64,000 nt of DNA. Source: Polaribacter sargassicola (lineage in GTDB: Bacteria > Bacteroidota > Bacteroidia > Flavobacteriales > Flavobacteriaceae). The notes beneath the pieces are model-generated. The model saw only the letters and a program-made list of their open reading frames with translations, searched no databases and was not told the origin of the DNA. The DNA is taken from positions 248,001 through 312,000 of the forward strand of contig NZ_JAHDAU010000003.1 in NCBI RefSeq assembly GCF_021991835.1, given 5' to 3'. Each line of letters starts with the position of its first letter. The first letter of the stretch is position 1. This document shows, piece by piece, positions 26,303 through 35,805 of this stretch. Both the position numbers and the translations under genes were made by a program.

Positions 26303-27112
26303 ATGGATTTATCTAAAGTTAAATTAGTGGTTTCTGATATGGACGGAACGCTCTTAAACTCCAAACACGAAATAAGTCCGTTGTTTTTTAAATTATTTAA
26401 TAAATTAAAACAACAAAACATTCATTTTTGTGCCGCTAGTGGAAGACAATACAATTCTATTATTTCTAAATTTGATGCTATTAAAAACGAAATTTTTGTA
26501 ATTTCAGAAAATGGAGGTTTGGCAAAACACAAAGATCAATTATTGGTTTTAAACGTACTTTCTACTGATAAAATCATAAAAATAATTACAGAATTAAGAC
26601 TTGTTGAAGGTGCCAATATTGTTTTATGCGGAAAAGACACCGCTTTAATAGAATCTGATAATCAAGAATTTATTAGCTTATTTCAAGAATATTACAACGA
26701 TTTTAAAATTGTTGATGATTTAACAGAATCTGCAAGCAAAGATGATTTCTTAAAAATTGCTGTTTATCATTTTAAATCTTCAGAGAAATTTATTTATCCT
26801 GTAATAAAAGGGCTTGGCGATGATTTGTTAATCAAAATTTCTGGTACAAATTGGCTAGACATTTCAGATAAAAAAGCGAATAAAGGAAATGCTTTAAGAG
26901 AAGTACAGCAAATTTTAAATGTTACCAAAGAAGAAACCATGGTTTTTGGTGATTATCATAATGATATTGAAATGTTACAAGAGGCTGATTTTAGTTTTGC
27001 AATGAAAAACGCACATAAAGACATTAAAGAGGTTGCAAATTACACCACAGAAAGCAATGATAACTTAGGCGTAGAAAGCATTATAGAGCAATTAGTTAAC
27101 AGTAAAAACTAG
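26303..27112 (+). CDS. Cof-type HAD hydrolase
   Basis: A 269-aa cytoplasmic phosphatase of the HAD IIB group. The nucleophile motif is VVSDMDGTLLNS (9-20), motif II is CAASGRQY, a C2-type cap lies between, and then Lys in DKKANKGNAL and FGDYHNDIEML (motif IV, GDxxND). All catalytic parts are intact. Cof-like enzymes act on sugar phosphates, FMN or pyridoxal phosphate; none can be chosen here. Its TAG stop is part of a CTAG that also gives the stop of the convergent gene. Confidence 0.92.
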   Translation: MDLSKVKLVVSDMDGTLLNSKHEISPLFFKLFNKLKQQNIHFCAASGRQYNSIISKFDAIKNEIFVISENGGLAKHKDQLLVLNVLSTDKIIKIITELRLVEGANIVLCGKDTALIESDNQEFISLFQEYYNDFKIVDDLTESASKDDFLKIAVYHFKSSEKFIYPVIKGLGDDLLIKISGTNWLDISDKKANKGNALREVQQILNVTKEETMVFGDYHNDIEMLQEADFSFAMKNAHKDIKEVANYTTESNDNLGVESIIEQLVNSKN

Positions 27113-27531
27113 ACTCCAAAAGCAGTAATTACTAAATTTCTAGAACCACCATAATTTCTGTGTTCGCACAAATATATACCTTGCCAAGTTCCTAAATTTA
27201 ATCTTCCGTTTGTTATAGGAATCTCTACAGAACTACCTAATAAAGAAGCTTTAATATGCGCAGGCATATCATCACTTCCTTCATAGGTATGTATATAATA
27301 TGGTTCATTTTCTGCAACCATTTTATTAAAATGACTTTCAAAATCTACACGAACAGTAGAATCTGCGTTTTCATTAATTGTTAAACTTGCAGATGTATGT
27401 TTTATAAATACTTTTAAAAAACCTTTTTTAATCGTTTTTACTTCTGGTATTTCATTTAATATCTTAGTAGTAATTAAATGAAATCCCCTCTTAAAAGGTT
27501 GTAATTGTATTTCTTTTTGTTCGAAAATCAT
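27109..27531 (-). CDS. YjbQ-family protein (secondary thiamine-phosphate synthase type)
   Basis: A 140-aa single-domain protein with the family signatures VFIKHTSASLTINENAD (near 48-64), DMPAHIKASLLGSS (near 90-103) and the C-terminal GTWQGIYLCEHR. Members have weak thiamine-phosphate synthase activity, but the true role is unclear. It is 18 bases downstream of the DUF2797 gene on the same strand and overlaps the HAD gene by 4 bases tail to tail. Confidence 0.93.
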   Translation of the reverse strand: MIFEQKEIQLQPFKRGFHLITTKILNEIPEVKTIKKGFLKVFIKHTSASLTINENADSTVRVDFESHFNKMVAENEPYYIHTYEGSDDMPAHIKASLLGSSVEIPITNGRLNLGTWQGIYLCEHRNYGGSRNLVITAFGV

Positions 27532-27549
27532 TTATTAATTTCTTTCTTT

Positions 27550-28341
27550 TTAAATCTCTATAGAAACTACCAAACCTTCGTTACTTCTTACATTAAAAAC
27601 AGTTTCGTCTTCAAAAATTAAATACTGTCCTTTTACACCAACTAGTTTTCCAGAATAAGTAGGCGTTTTTAATAAGTTTAAACTTTTAGGTTTCAACGGA
27701 TATTTTACAACCGGAAAATTTAAATTCGTTTCCGTATTATTCTCAATAAAATATGCTTTGGCTTCTTCAGGTATAAATTGTTTTAATTTATCTCTCCATT
27801 CCACCAAATTCTCATCTTCTATATCATTTTTTAACATTTTACGCCAATTGGTTTTATCGGCAACATGTTCTTTTAAAGCAACTTCGGTAATTCCTGCTAA
27901 ATACCTGTTTGGCACTTCTACAATTTCTATAGCTTCGTGTGCACCTTGGTCTATCCAACGTGTTGGTACTTGCTGTTTTCTAGTTACACCAACTTTTACG
28001 TTACTAGAGTTTGCTAAATACACAATATGTGGTTTTAATTGTACAGATTGTTCGTAAGCTAAATCTCTATCTTCAATCCCTAAATGAGCTTTACTCAACT
28101 CTGGTTTCATAATCCAATCTGCAGCATTCGGAATTTCAAAAAAACAAGATTTACAAAAACCTTGTCTATAAATTTTTTTTTCTAAACCACAATTTAAACA
28201 CTCGTAAGTAACAAAAGATAGTGTTAAATCTTTGTTTATTAACTGATTCATATTAATAAAATCAGTCTTCATATCTAAGTAATACTGAATTTCTTCAGCA
28301 TTTTCTGTCATCATTTTTTTTAAAACTCCTTGGTACTTCAT
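27550..28341 (-). CDS. DUF2797 protein with a zinc-ribbon-like Cys cluster
   Basis: The 263-aa product is taken from the ATG at 28341, since the family usually begins M-x-Y-x-G-V-L; an in-frame TTG ten codons upstream is less likely. Near residues 48-66 is CLNCGLEKKIYRQGFCKSC, a four-Cys site, followed by LKPHIVYLANSSNVKVGVTR and RWIDQGAHEA, a region resembling GIY-YIG-like folds (VYLA...KVGVTR). The function of DUF2797 is not established. It probably shares a transcript with yjbQ. The divergent GH3 gene starts about 80 bases upstream. Confidence 0.85.
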   Translation of the reverse strand: MKYQGVLKKMMTENAEEIQYYLDMKTDFINMNQLINKDLTLSFVTYECLNCGLEKKIYRQGFCKSCFFEIPNAADWIMKPELSKAHLGIEDRDLAYEQSVQLKPHIVYLANSSNVKVGVTRKQQVPTRWIDQGAHEAIEIVEVPNRYLAGITEVALKEHVADKTNWRKMLKNDIEDENLVEWRDKLKQFIPEEAKAYFIENNTETNLNFPVVKYPLKPKSLNLLKTPTYSGKLVGVKGQYLIFEDETVFNVRSNEGLVVSIEI

Positions 28342-28423
28342 ATAAAAAATTTTAACCTTTTTATTTTTCAATTTTAAAGGTATCTTCGTAATAAAATCGA
28401 ACTTAACAAACTTACGAATTTCT

Positions 28424-29941
28424 ATGGCGTTTCAAATTATCAATTCTATAATTTCTTGGTTTTTAAAGAAACGAAAACATCAAATAGAGCTATTTTTAAA
28501 ATATCCTATTGATGTGCAAAACGAATTACTTTTAAAACTTTTAAATAATGCCAAAAACACAAAATTTGGTAAAGAAAAAGAGTTTTCTTCTATTAAAAGT
28601 TATCAAGATTTTGTTTCTAAAGTATCTATTCAAAAATATGAAACTTTTGAACCGATGATAAAACGTTGCAGAAAAGGAGAACAAAATTTATTTTGGCCTA
28701 CAGATATAAAATGGTTTGCTAAAAGTAGCGGAACAACTAATGCTAAAAGTAAATTTATACCGGTTTCTGATGAAGCTTTAGAATATTGCCACATGAAAGC
28801 GGGTAAAGACATGTTATGTTTATACATTAACAACAACCCAAAAACACAGCTTTTTACGGGTAAAGGCTTGCGTTTAGGTGGTAGTTCTGATGTTTACAAA
28901 GACAACGATTCTTATTTTGGCGATTTATCTGCAATCATTATAGAAAACATGCCTTTTTGGGCAGATTTTAGTTCATCTCCTAGTCAAGAAGTTGCTTTAA
29001 TGAGCGAGTGGGAAACCAAAATGGAAGCAATTATTGATGAAACAATTAATGAAAACATAACTAGTTTAGCCGGTGTACCAAGTTGGATGTTGGTTTTACT
29101 AAACAGAATTTTAGAGAGAACTGGTAAAGACAATATCTTAGAAGTTTGGCCTAATTTAGAAGTTTATTTTCATGGAGGCGTAAACTTTAATCCGTACAGA
29201 GAACAATACAAGAAAATTATTCCTAAAGCAGATTTTAAATATTACGAAACGTACAATGCTTCCGAAGGTTTTTTTGCTATTCAAGATCAAAATGATTCTA
29301 ACGAATTGTTGTTGATGTTAGACTACGGAATTTTCTACGAATTTATACCAATGTCTGAGTACAAAGGAGAAAGTTCTAGAGCAATTTGTATTGCCGATGT
29401 AGAAAAAGATATTGATTATGCTTTAGTTATTACTACAAACGGTGGTTTATGGCGTTATATGATTGGCGATACGATTCGTTTTACTTCACTTAATCCATAT
29501 AGAATAAAAATTACAGGCAGAACAAGGCATTACATAAATGTTTTTGGTGAAGAATTAAATATAGAAAATGTTGAAGATGCATTAAAACTTACTTGTGAAA
29601 AAACAGATTCGATTATAAAAGAATATACTGTTGGTCCAATTTTTATGAATGGAAAAGAAAAAGGCGGACATGAGTGGTTTATTGAATTTGAAAACGCTCC
29701 AGAGAGCTTGCCTTACTTTACCGAGATTTTAGACAATGCTTTAAAAGCTATAAACTCTGATTATGAAGCAAAACGTTACAAAAACATGACGTTAATGCCT
29801 CCTAAAATTCACCAAGCAAAAGACGGTTTATTTTATAGTTGGTTAAAAGAAAAAGGAAAATTAGGTGGCCAACACAAAGTTCCTCGCCTATCTAATTCTA
29901 GAAGTTTTATAGAAGAATTAATAATTTTAAGTAACTCTTAA
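28424..29941 (+). CDS. GH3-family acyl-acid amido synthetase-like protein
   Basis: A 505-aa cytoplasmic protein related to plant GH3 (auxin-conjugating) enzymes of the ANL adenylating superfamily. The ATP-loop motif is FAKSSGTTNAKSKFIPVS (near 98-115), then YETYNASEGFFA (near 277-288), with the YxxSEG motif, and a C-terminal domain with ITGRTRHYINVFGEEL. In plants these enzymes join amino acids to carboxylic hormones; in Bacteroidota the substrate is unknown. The gene is a single unit, divergent from DUF2797. Confidence 0.9.
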   Translation: MAFQIINSIISWFLKKRKHQIELFLKYPIDVQNELLLKLLNNAKNTKFGKEKEFSSIKSYQDFVSKVSIQKYETFEPMIKRCRKGEQNLFWPTDIKWFAKSSGTTNAKSKFIPVSDEALEYCHMKAGKDMLCLYINNNPKTQLFTGKGLRLGGSSDVYKDNDSYFGDLSAIIIENMPFWADFSSSPSQEVALMSEWETKMEAIIDETINENITSLAGVPSWMLVLLNRILERTGKDNILEVWPNLEVYFHGGVNFNPYREQYKKIIPKADFKYYETYNASEGFFAIQDQNDSNELLLMLDYGIFYEFIPMSEYKGESSRAICIADVEKDIDYALVITTNGGLWRYMIGDTIRFTSLNPYRIKITGRTRHYINVFGEELNIENVEDALKLTCEKTDSIIKEYTVGPIFMNGKEKGGHEWFIEFENAPESLPYFTEILDNALKAINSDYEAKRYKNMTLMPPKIHQAKDGLFYSWLKEKGKLGGQHKVPRLSNSRSFIEELIILSNS

Positions 29942-30019
29942 AATTATTTTTCACATCGTCTTAATAGGCATGATTTTTGATACGTAAAAACAAAAATTAT
30001 CTCCCCGTAAAAACTTATA

Positions 30020-32428
30020 ATGATTAAAAAAATTACTTTTATTTTATTTCTATTTTTTTTAAAATTTTCAGCAAATGCTCAAATTTTAACTGTTACAAAT
30101 AAAGAAACCAAAGAACCTCTAGATCAAGTAACTGTTTACAATAAAAAAACAAACAATTACATTACAACAAACGGAAAAGGACAAGTAGATATTAGCCATC
30201 TAAAAGATGCTAAGATTTTAGAAATCCGTTTTTTAGGCTTTAAAACACAAATTAAAAGTTTTGCAGAGTTAAAGAAAAATAACTTTACAATTCTGCTAAC
30301 GCCTACTATTTTAAAAACAGACGAAATTGTGATTTCTGCATCTAAATGGAAACAAAAAACATCTGATTTAGCTTCTAAAATAAGTACAATTTCTCCCAAA
30401 GAAATAGAGTTAATGAACACACAAACCGCAGCAGATTTACTAACTGTTTCTGGAAAAGTTTTTGTTCAAAAAAGCCAACAAGGTGGCGGAAGCCCAATGA
30501 TAAGAGGTTTTGCAACCAACCGATTATTATACACAATAGATGGTGTAAGAATGAATAACGCAATTTTTAGAGCCGGTAACATTCAAAATGTAATTTCTTT
30601 AGATCCCTTTACAATAGAAGAAACTGAAATTATTTTTGGTCCTGGCTCTGTAATTTACGGAAGTGATGCAATTGGTGCTGTAATGAGTTTTAAAACATTA
30701 TCACCAAATTTATCTTTAGACGACAATACTTTAATTACAGGAAATACATTTACTAGATTTTCTTCTGCAAATGAAGAAAAAACATATCATGCAGATTTTA
30801 ATTTAGGATATAAAAAATGGGCATTTATTACGAGTCTAAGCTATAATGATTATGGTGATTTAAAGATGGGAAGTAATGGTCCTGATGAATATTTAAGAAA
30901 TGTTTATGTAGAAAGACAAAACAACCAAGACGTTGTAATTACTAATGAAAATCCTAAAATTCAAAATCCTACAGGTTATACGCAAACCAATTTAATGCAA
31001 AAAATTAGATTTAAGCCTAACAAAAATTGGAATTTTGAATATGGTTTTCATCTATCAGAAACCTCTAGTTACTCTAGATACGATAGACATTTAATGACAA
31101 GAGATGGAAACCCTCGTTATGGAGAATGGAAATACGGTCCACAAAAATGGATGATGAATAATTTTGAAATTAACAAACGAGCAAACAACTCATTTTATGA
31201 TAATGTTACTCTAAGGTTGACGTATCAAAAATTTGAAGAAAGTAGAATTAGTAGAGATTTTAATGATAACCTAAGAGAAACAAGAGTAGAAAAAATAGAT
31301 GCTTATTCCACAAACTTAGATTTTTCTAAAAAACTAAGCTCAAAAAGCAATTTATTTTACGGAACAGAATATGTCTTTAATGATGTAAATTCTACAGGAA
31401 TAAATACAAACATAGATACAAACACTTCAGAAAAAGGAGCAAGTAGATATCCAGATTCTAATTGGTCTTCTTTAGGAATTTATGCATCTAACCAATATGA
31501 TTTTTCTAAAAAATGGGTTTTACAATCTGGTTTACGCTATAATTTTTACAGCTTAAACGCTAATTTTGACACTACTTTTTATCCATTTCCTTTTACCGAA
31601 GCCAATATAAATGATAGTGCTTTAACTGGTAGTTTAGGATTAATATTTAGACCAGAAAAAAGCTGGTTGTTAAGCACAAACTTTTCTACTGCTTTTCGTT
31701 CTCCTAATGTAGATGATGTTGGTAAAATTTTTGATTCAGAACCTGGTTCTGTTGTGGTACCAAACCCAGATTTAAAAGCAGAATACGCTTATAATACAGA
31801 TGTTTCTATTGCTAAAACTTTTGGTGATTATTTAAAAATTGAAATAACTGGTTTTTACACCAATTTAAAAAATGCAATGGTTAGAAGAGACTTTACCTTA
31901 AATGGTGAATCTGAAATTTTATATGATGGAGAATTAAGTAATGTACAAGCAATACAAAACGCAGCTGCTGCTAATGTTTACGGTCTACAAACTAGTTTTG
32001 AAGCGGAACTAGGAAGCGGAATCGGAATTTCATCAACCTTTAATTATCAAAAAGGAGAAGAAGAACTAGACAACGGAGAAAAATCTCCATCTAGACATGC
32101 GGCTCCTTATTTTGGATCTACACGTCTTACTTATAACGCAAACAAGTTAAAAGCACAATTATATGCAGATTATAGTGGTGCTGTTGCTTTTGATGATTTA
32201 CCAGATAGCGAAAAGGAAAAAGATTACATATATGCCATTGATGGAAATGGAAATCCTTACTCACCATCTTACTTAACCTTAAATTTAAAAACTTCTTATC
32301 GATTTACCGATAATTTATTAATTTCTACTGGCTTAGAAAATATTACTGACAAAAGATATAGACCTTATAGCTCTGGTATTGTATCTGCTGGTAGAAATTT
32401 TGTAGTTTCTCTTAAAGCAAATATTTAA
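30020..32428 (+). CDS. TonB-dependent outer-membrane receptor
   Basis: A 802-aa receptor with a signal peptide (to about SANAQ, residue 20). A carboxypeptidase-D-like domain follows (about 22-95), then a plug (about 110-225, with MIRGFATNRLLYTIDGVRMN and VIYGSDAIGAV), and a 22-strand barrel ending in FVVSLKANI. It resembles siderophore, haem or vitamin receptors more than SusC, because it is shorter and has no SusD partner. It is a single gene; the convergent polyprenyl synthetase gene begins one base after its stop. Confidence 0.93.
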   Translation: MIKKITFILFLFFLKFSANAQILTVTNKETKEPLDQVTVYNKKTNNYITTNGKGQVDISHLKDAKILEIRFLGFKTQIKSFAELKKNNFTILLTPTILKTDEIVISASKWKQKTSDLASKISTISPKEIELMNTQTAADLLTVSGKVFVQKSQQGGGSPMIRGFATNRLLYTIDGVRMNNAIFRAGNIQNVISLDPFTIEETEIIFGPGSVIYGSDAIGAVMSFKTLSPNLSLDDNTLITGNTFTRFSSANEEKTYHADFNLGYKKWAFITSLSYNDYGDLKMGSNGPDEYLRNVYVERQNNQDVVITNENPKIQNPTGYTQTNLMQKIRFKPNKNWNFEYGFHLSETSSYSRYDRHLMTRDGNPRYGEWKYGPQKWMMNNFEINKRANNSFYDNVTLRLTYQKFEESRISRDFNDNLRETRVEKIDAYSTNLDFSKKLSSKSNLFYGTEYVFNDVNSTGINTNIDTNTSEKGASRYPDSNWSSLGIYASNQYDFSKKWVLQSGLRYNFYSLNANFDTTFYPFPFTEANINDSALTGSLGLIFRPEKSWLLSTNFSTAFRSPNVDDVGKIFDSEPGSVVVPNPDLKAEYAYNTDVSIAKTFGDYLKIEITGFYTNLKNAMVRRDFTLNGESEILYDGELSNVQAIQNAAAANVYGLQTSFEAELGSGIGISSTFNYQKGEEELDNGEKSPSRHAAPYFGSTRLTYNANKLKAQLYADYSGAVAFDDLPDSEKEKDYIYAIDGNGNPYSPSYLTLNLKTSYRFTDNLLISTGLENITDKRYRPYSSGIVSAGRNFVVSLKANI

Positions 32429-32429
32429 G

Positions 32430-33407
32430 CTATATTTTACGTTCTACTACGTAATCTATCATTGTTAATAAAGAACTTTTATATTCAGATTCTGGGAAAT
32501 TTCCCAGAATCTCTATTGCTTTATTTTTGTAATCATTCATTTTAATGGTGGTATATTCTATACCTCCTTTTTCTTTTACAAAAGCAATAACTTCTTTTAC
32601 ACGCTTTTTATTTTTATTGTGTTTTTTAACAGAATTAATTAACCAGCTTTTTTCTTTAGAAGAACAATTATTTAGAGCATAAATTAAAGGCAATGTCATT
32701 TTTTGCTCTTTAATATCTATACCTGTTGGTTTACCTATCTTATCATCTGTATAATCAAATAAATCATCTTTAATTTGAAAAGCGATACCTATATACTCAC
32801 CAAACTTGCGCATTTGTTGTACAGTATCATTATTTGCACCTACAGAAGCTGCACCAATACCACAACAAGCAGCAATTAAAGTTGCGGTTTTCTGACGGAT
32901 AATATCAAAATAAACATCTTCTGTAATGTCTAGTTTTCTGGCTTTTTCTATTTGAAGTAACTCCCCCTCACTCATCTCTCTAACAGCAATAGAAATCAAT
33001 TTTAATAAATCAAAATCTTCATTATCTATAGAAAGCAATAAACCTTTTGATAGTAAAAAATCTCCTACTAAAACTGCTATTTTATTTTTCCAAAGTGCGT
33101 TTACAGAGAAAAAACCTCTTCTTCTGTTAGAATCATCTACAACATCATCATGTACTAAAGTTGCCGTATGAATTAGCTCTACAACAGAAGCTCCTCTATA
33201 AGTTCTTTCATCAAAACCACCATTAGAAACCATTTTTGCTACCAAGAAAACAAACATTGGTCTCATTTGTTTTCCTTTTCTACGAACAATATAATAAGTA
33301 ATTCTGTTTAATAACGGAACCTTAGATAACATAGAGTCTTTGAACTTTTCTTCAAAGAGCTCCATTTCTTTCTTAATAGGTAGTTTTATAAACTCTACTG
33401 GTTTCAT
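32430..33407 (-). CDS. trans-polyprenyl diphosphate synthase
   Basis: A 325-aa enzyme that lengthens isoprenoid chains from isopentenyl diphosphate. The first Asp-rich motif is LVHDDVVDDSNRRRG (near 84-98) and the second is KDDLFDYTDD (near 213-222). Size and motif spacing fit the octaprenyl/heptaprenyl type that makes the menaquinone tail. It lies 15 bases after the geranylgeranyl-reductase-like gene, and both follow rlmN, so the three form a probable operon. Confidence 0.93.
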   Translation of the reverse strand: MKPVEFIKLPIKKEMELFEEKFKDSMLSKVPLLNRITYYIVRRKGKQMRPMFVFLVAKMVSNGGFDERTYRGASVVELIHTATLVHDDVVDDSNRRRGFFSVNALWKNKIAVLVGDFLLSKGLLLSIDNEDFDLLKLISIAVREMSEGELLQIEKARKLDITEDVYFDIIRQKTATLIAACCGIGAASVGANNDTVQQMRKFGEYIGIAFQIKDDLFDYTDDKIGKPTGIDIKEQKMTLPLIYALNNCSSKEKSWLINSVKKHNKNKKRVKEVIAFVKEKGGIEYTTIKMNDYKNKAIEILGNFPESEYKSSLLTMIDYVVERKI

Positions 33408-33422
33408 TTAAAAAGTAAGCTT

Positions 33423-34682
33423 TTATCTTTTTTTAGATTTTTTAAATTTCTCTTTAGAACTTGGGTTAATTACATTTTTAATTTTATCTCCTATTAAATT
33501 GTAATATAACAAAGCTACTCTTTTGTAGATTTTACTAAATTTAAACTCAAACAAAGTATTTATTACAACATCTATGTCTGTAATTTTATGATAAGCTTGC
33601 ATTCTTTCTTCAATTTGAGCATCTGTATATTTTGTATACACTCTTCTTGCAGCTAATTCGCACAATTGCCAACTAAATAAATGTTTTGCTCTCCATTTTT
33701 TTCTGTACTTACTAAAGTTTTCTTTTCCTGTTTTTAGGTAATAATCTATATGTTCTGATGCTAAATCTGCACTTTTCATTGCGTATCTAATACCTTCTCC
33801 ACCAAGAGGGTTTACTGTAGAAATAGCATCACCAATAGCAACAATTTTATCTTTATAAAAAGTATCTTTAATACTTGTACTATATCTTAACGTACCACCA
33901 TGAATATCAATTAACTCATAATCGTCTTTACCTAGTTTTAAGTAATCATTAATAACAATTTCTGTTATTTGTTTCATACTCTTAACCTCTTTTGTTTCTT
34001 CGTTAATGTACAATTTTCCAGAACCAACTTTTAAGATATTTTCTTCCATAGCAAAAATCCAAGAATATCCATTTTGCGCCCATTTATATCCTAAGAAAAA
34101 GAACAACGTATCTTTATATTTATCGTAAACTTCTTTTTTTACTTTTATTAAGTATTCAATTCCTGTTGCTACCACTAATTCTGGCTCATCCTTTCTATCA
34201 TCATACATTACCTTACGTAAAGGACCTGTACCATCTACCACTATTTTAGATTGATAACTTACATTTTCTTTTGTTTTTATATTCTGAAAATGTGTAATTA
34301 CTTTATCTGCTTTATATTCTTTTTTGATGTATTTATGTCCCATTAAAACATCAGCTCCATTTTTTACAGAATCATCTGCTAAAAACTGTCGAAGCCTTCC
34401 AAAATCTAAAACTACACCTTTTGTTTTATTTCCATTCCATGTATACAAACCTTTAGTACATTGTATACCAAGATTGTCCCAATAAGAACCAACAACAGAT
34501 TCTGGTAAATTAAATTCTGTCATAGGAGCCAAAGTCATACCTGCACTAGAAAAATTATTTTCTTCAAAACTTTTAAACTTTTCTACTAGTAAAACTTTAT
34601 ATCCTTTTTTTGATAAGTTTCTAGCACATTGCCCTCCTGCAGGACCACCACCAACAACAATTACATCGTATTCTTTTACCAT
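33423..34682 (-). CDS. geranylgeranyl-reductase-family FAD oxidoreductase
   Basis: A 419-aa flavoprotein with the N-terminal dinucleotide site VVGGGPAGGQCARNL (9-23), a DGTGPLRK stretch, and the second FAD motif VAIGDAISTVNPLGGEGIRYA (near 280-300). These match the geranylgeranyl reductase/halogenase-like branch. Known members reduce isoprenoid double bonds in chlorophyll, archaeal lipids or quinones. Pairing with a polyprenyl synthase suggests a saturated isoprenoid or quinone side chain here (inference). The C-terminus is Lys-rich. Confidence 0.85.
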   Translation of the reverse strand: MVKEYDVIVVGGGPAGGQCARNLSKKGYKVLLVEKFKSFEENNFSSAGMTLAPMTEFNLPESVVGSYWDNLGIQCTKGLYTWNGNKTKGVVLDFGRLRQFLADDSVKNGADVLMGHKYIKKEYKADKVITHFQNIKTKENVSYQSKIVVDGTGPLRKVMYDDRKDEPELVVATGIEYLIKVKKEVYDKYKDTLFFFLGYKWAQNGYSWIFAMEENILKVGSGKLYINEETKEVKSMKQITEIVINDYLKLGKDDYELIDIHGGTLRYSTSIKDTFYKDKIVAIGDAISTVNPLGGEGIRYAMKSADLASEHIDYYLKTGKENFSKYRKKWRAKHLFSWQLCELAARRVYTKYTDAQIEERMQAYHKITDIDVVINTLFEFKFSKIYKRVALLYYNLIGDKIKNVINPSSKEKFKKSKKR

Positions 34683-34697
34683 TTTCTATTATTTATT

Positions 34698-35738
34698 CTA
34701 ACTTTTATTTGCTAATTGACCACAAGCCGCATCTATATCTTTACCTCTACTTCTTCTAACATTTACTGTTATATCATGCATTTCTAAATTTGAAATATAA
34801 TTATTAATTGCAGATGAGCTTGCTTGCTGAAACTCACCATCATCAATAGGATTATATTCTATTAAATTTATTTTGCAAGGTACAGCTTTACAAAATTCTA
34901 CTAACGCTTTTATATCTTCTTTTCTATCATTAATTCCATCCCAAACAACATATTCGTATGTAATTACTCTTTTTGTTTTTTCGTACCAATATTCTAAAGA
35001 TTCTTTTAAATCTTTTAAAGGAAAAGTAGTATTAAAAGGCATTATAGATGTTCTAACCTCATCTATAGCAGAGTGTAAAGAAACAGCTAAATTAAATTTA
35101 ACTTCTTCATCTGCCATTTTTTTTATCATTTTTGGTACGCCAGAAGTAGATACTGTTATTCTTTTTGATGACATACCTAATCCTTCTGGTGATGTAATTT
35201 TTTCTATAGACTTTAAAACATTTTTGTAATTCATTAAAGGTTCTCCCATTCCCATAAAAACAATATTTGTTAGTTTATGGTTATGATACAACCTACTTTG
35301 CTTGTCTATAACTACAACTTGATCGTAAATTTCATCAGGATTTAGATTACGCATTCTCTTTAACCTTGCGGTTGCACAGAATTTACAATCTAAACTACAA
35401 CCAACTTGGCTAGAAACACAAGCGGTTGTTCTTTTTTCTGTTGGGATTAAAACAGATTCTACAATTAAACCATCGTGTAATTTAATTCCGTTTTTTATAG
35501 TTCCATCTTTACTTCTCTGCATGGAATCTACTTTTATATGATTGATAACAAAGTTATCTTCTAACATTTCTCTAGTTTTCTTAGAAATGTTAGTCATATC
35601 TTCAAAAGTATGCAAAGACTTACCCCAAAGCCATTCATACACTTGATTTCCTCTAAAAGCTTTATCGCCACTTTCTACAAAAAAGTTGCGTAATTGTTCT
35701 TTGGTTAAAGCTCTAATATCTTTCTTTTTTACTTCCAT
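34698..35738 (-). CDS. rlmN: 23S rRNA (adenine2503-C2)-methyltransferase / tRNA A37 methylase
   Basis: A 346-aa radical SAM enzyme that methylates A2503 of 23S rRNA and A37 of some tRNAs. The cluster motif is CSLDCKFCAT (CxxxCxxC, near 113-122). Earlier blocks are GNQVYEWLW and FVFMGMGEPLMNY-like (VFMGMGEPL), and the catalytic Cys is near the C-terminus in AACGQL. The ATG at 35738 was chosen over a TTG three codons upstream because the promoter -7 box lies at 35745-35752. It heads the probable operon with the two isoprenoid genes. Confidence 0.95.
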   Translation of the reverse strand: MEVKKKDIRALTKEQLRNFFVESGDKAFRGNQVYEWLWGKSLHTFEDMTNISKKTREMLEDNFVINHIKVDSMQRSKDGTIKNGIKLHDGLIVESVLIPTEKRTTACVSSQVGCSLDCKFCATARLKRMRNLNPDEIYDQVVVIDKQSRLYHNHKLTNIVFMGMGEPLMNYKNVLKSIEKITSPEGLGMSSKRITVSTSGVPKMIKKMADEEVKFNLAVSLHSAIDEVRTSIMPFNTTFPLKDLKESLEYWYEKTKRVITYEYVVWDGINDRKEDIKALVEFCKAVPCKINLIEYNPIDDGEFQQASSSAINNYISNLEMHDITVNVRRSRGKDIDAACGQLANKS

Positions 35739-35744
35739 CTTTTG

Positions 35745-35752
35745 CAAAAATA
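35745..35752 (-). promoter_or_regulatory. rlmN -7 box overlapping the upstream terminator tail
   Basis: On the minus strand TATTTTTG fits TAnnTTTG and ends 6 bases before the chosen ATG. The same bases form part of the T-rich tail of the queA terminator hairpin. The transcript would be leaderless or nearly so. Confidence 0.5.
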
Positions 35753-35753
35753 C

Positions 35754-35782
35754 AAAACCTCACAAGAAACTTGCGAGGTTTT
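35754..35782 (-). terminator. queA intrinsic terminator
   Basis: Inverted repeat with 13-base arms (35754-35766 and 35770-35782) and a 3-base loop. The single mismatch on the plus strand (A against C) becomes a G-U pair in minus-strand RNA, which points to minus-strand use. On that strand the hairpin is followed by a T-rich stretch. Confidence 0.75.
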
Positions 35783-35805
35783 AAGTTTTCAATAAAAAAA
35801 TTGAA

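Noticed and set aside
34873..35229. 118-codon open frame on the plus strand
   Set aside because: Antisense to rlmN, whose catalytic motifs show the true frame.
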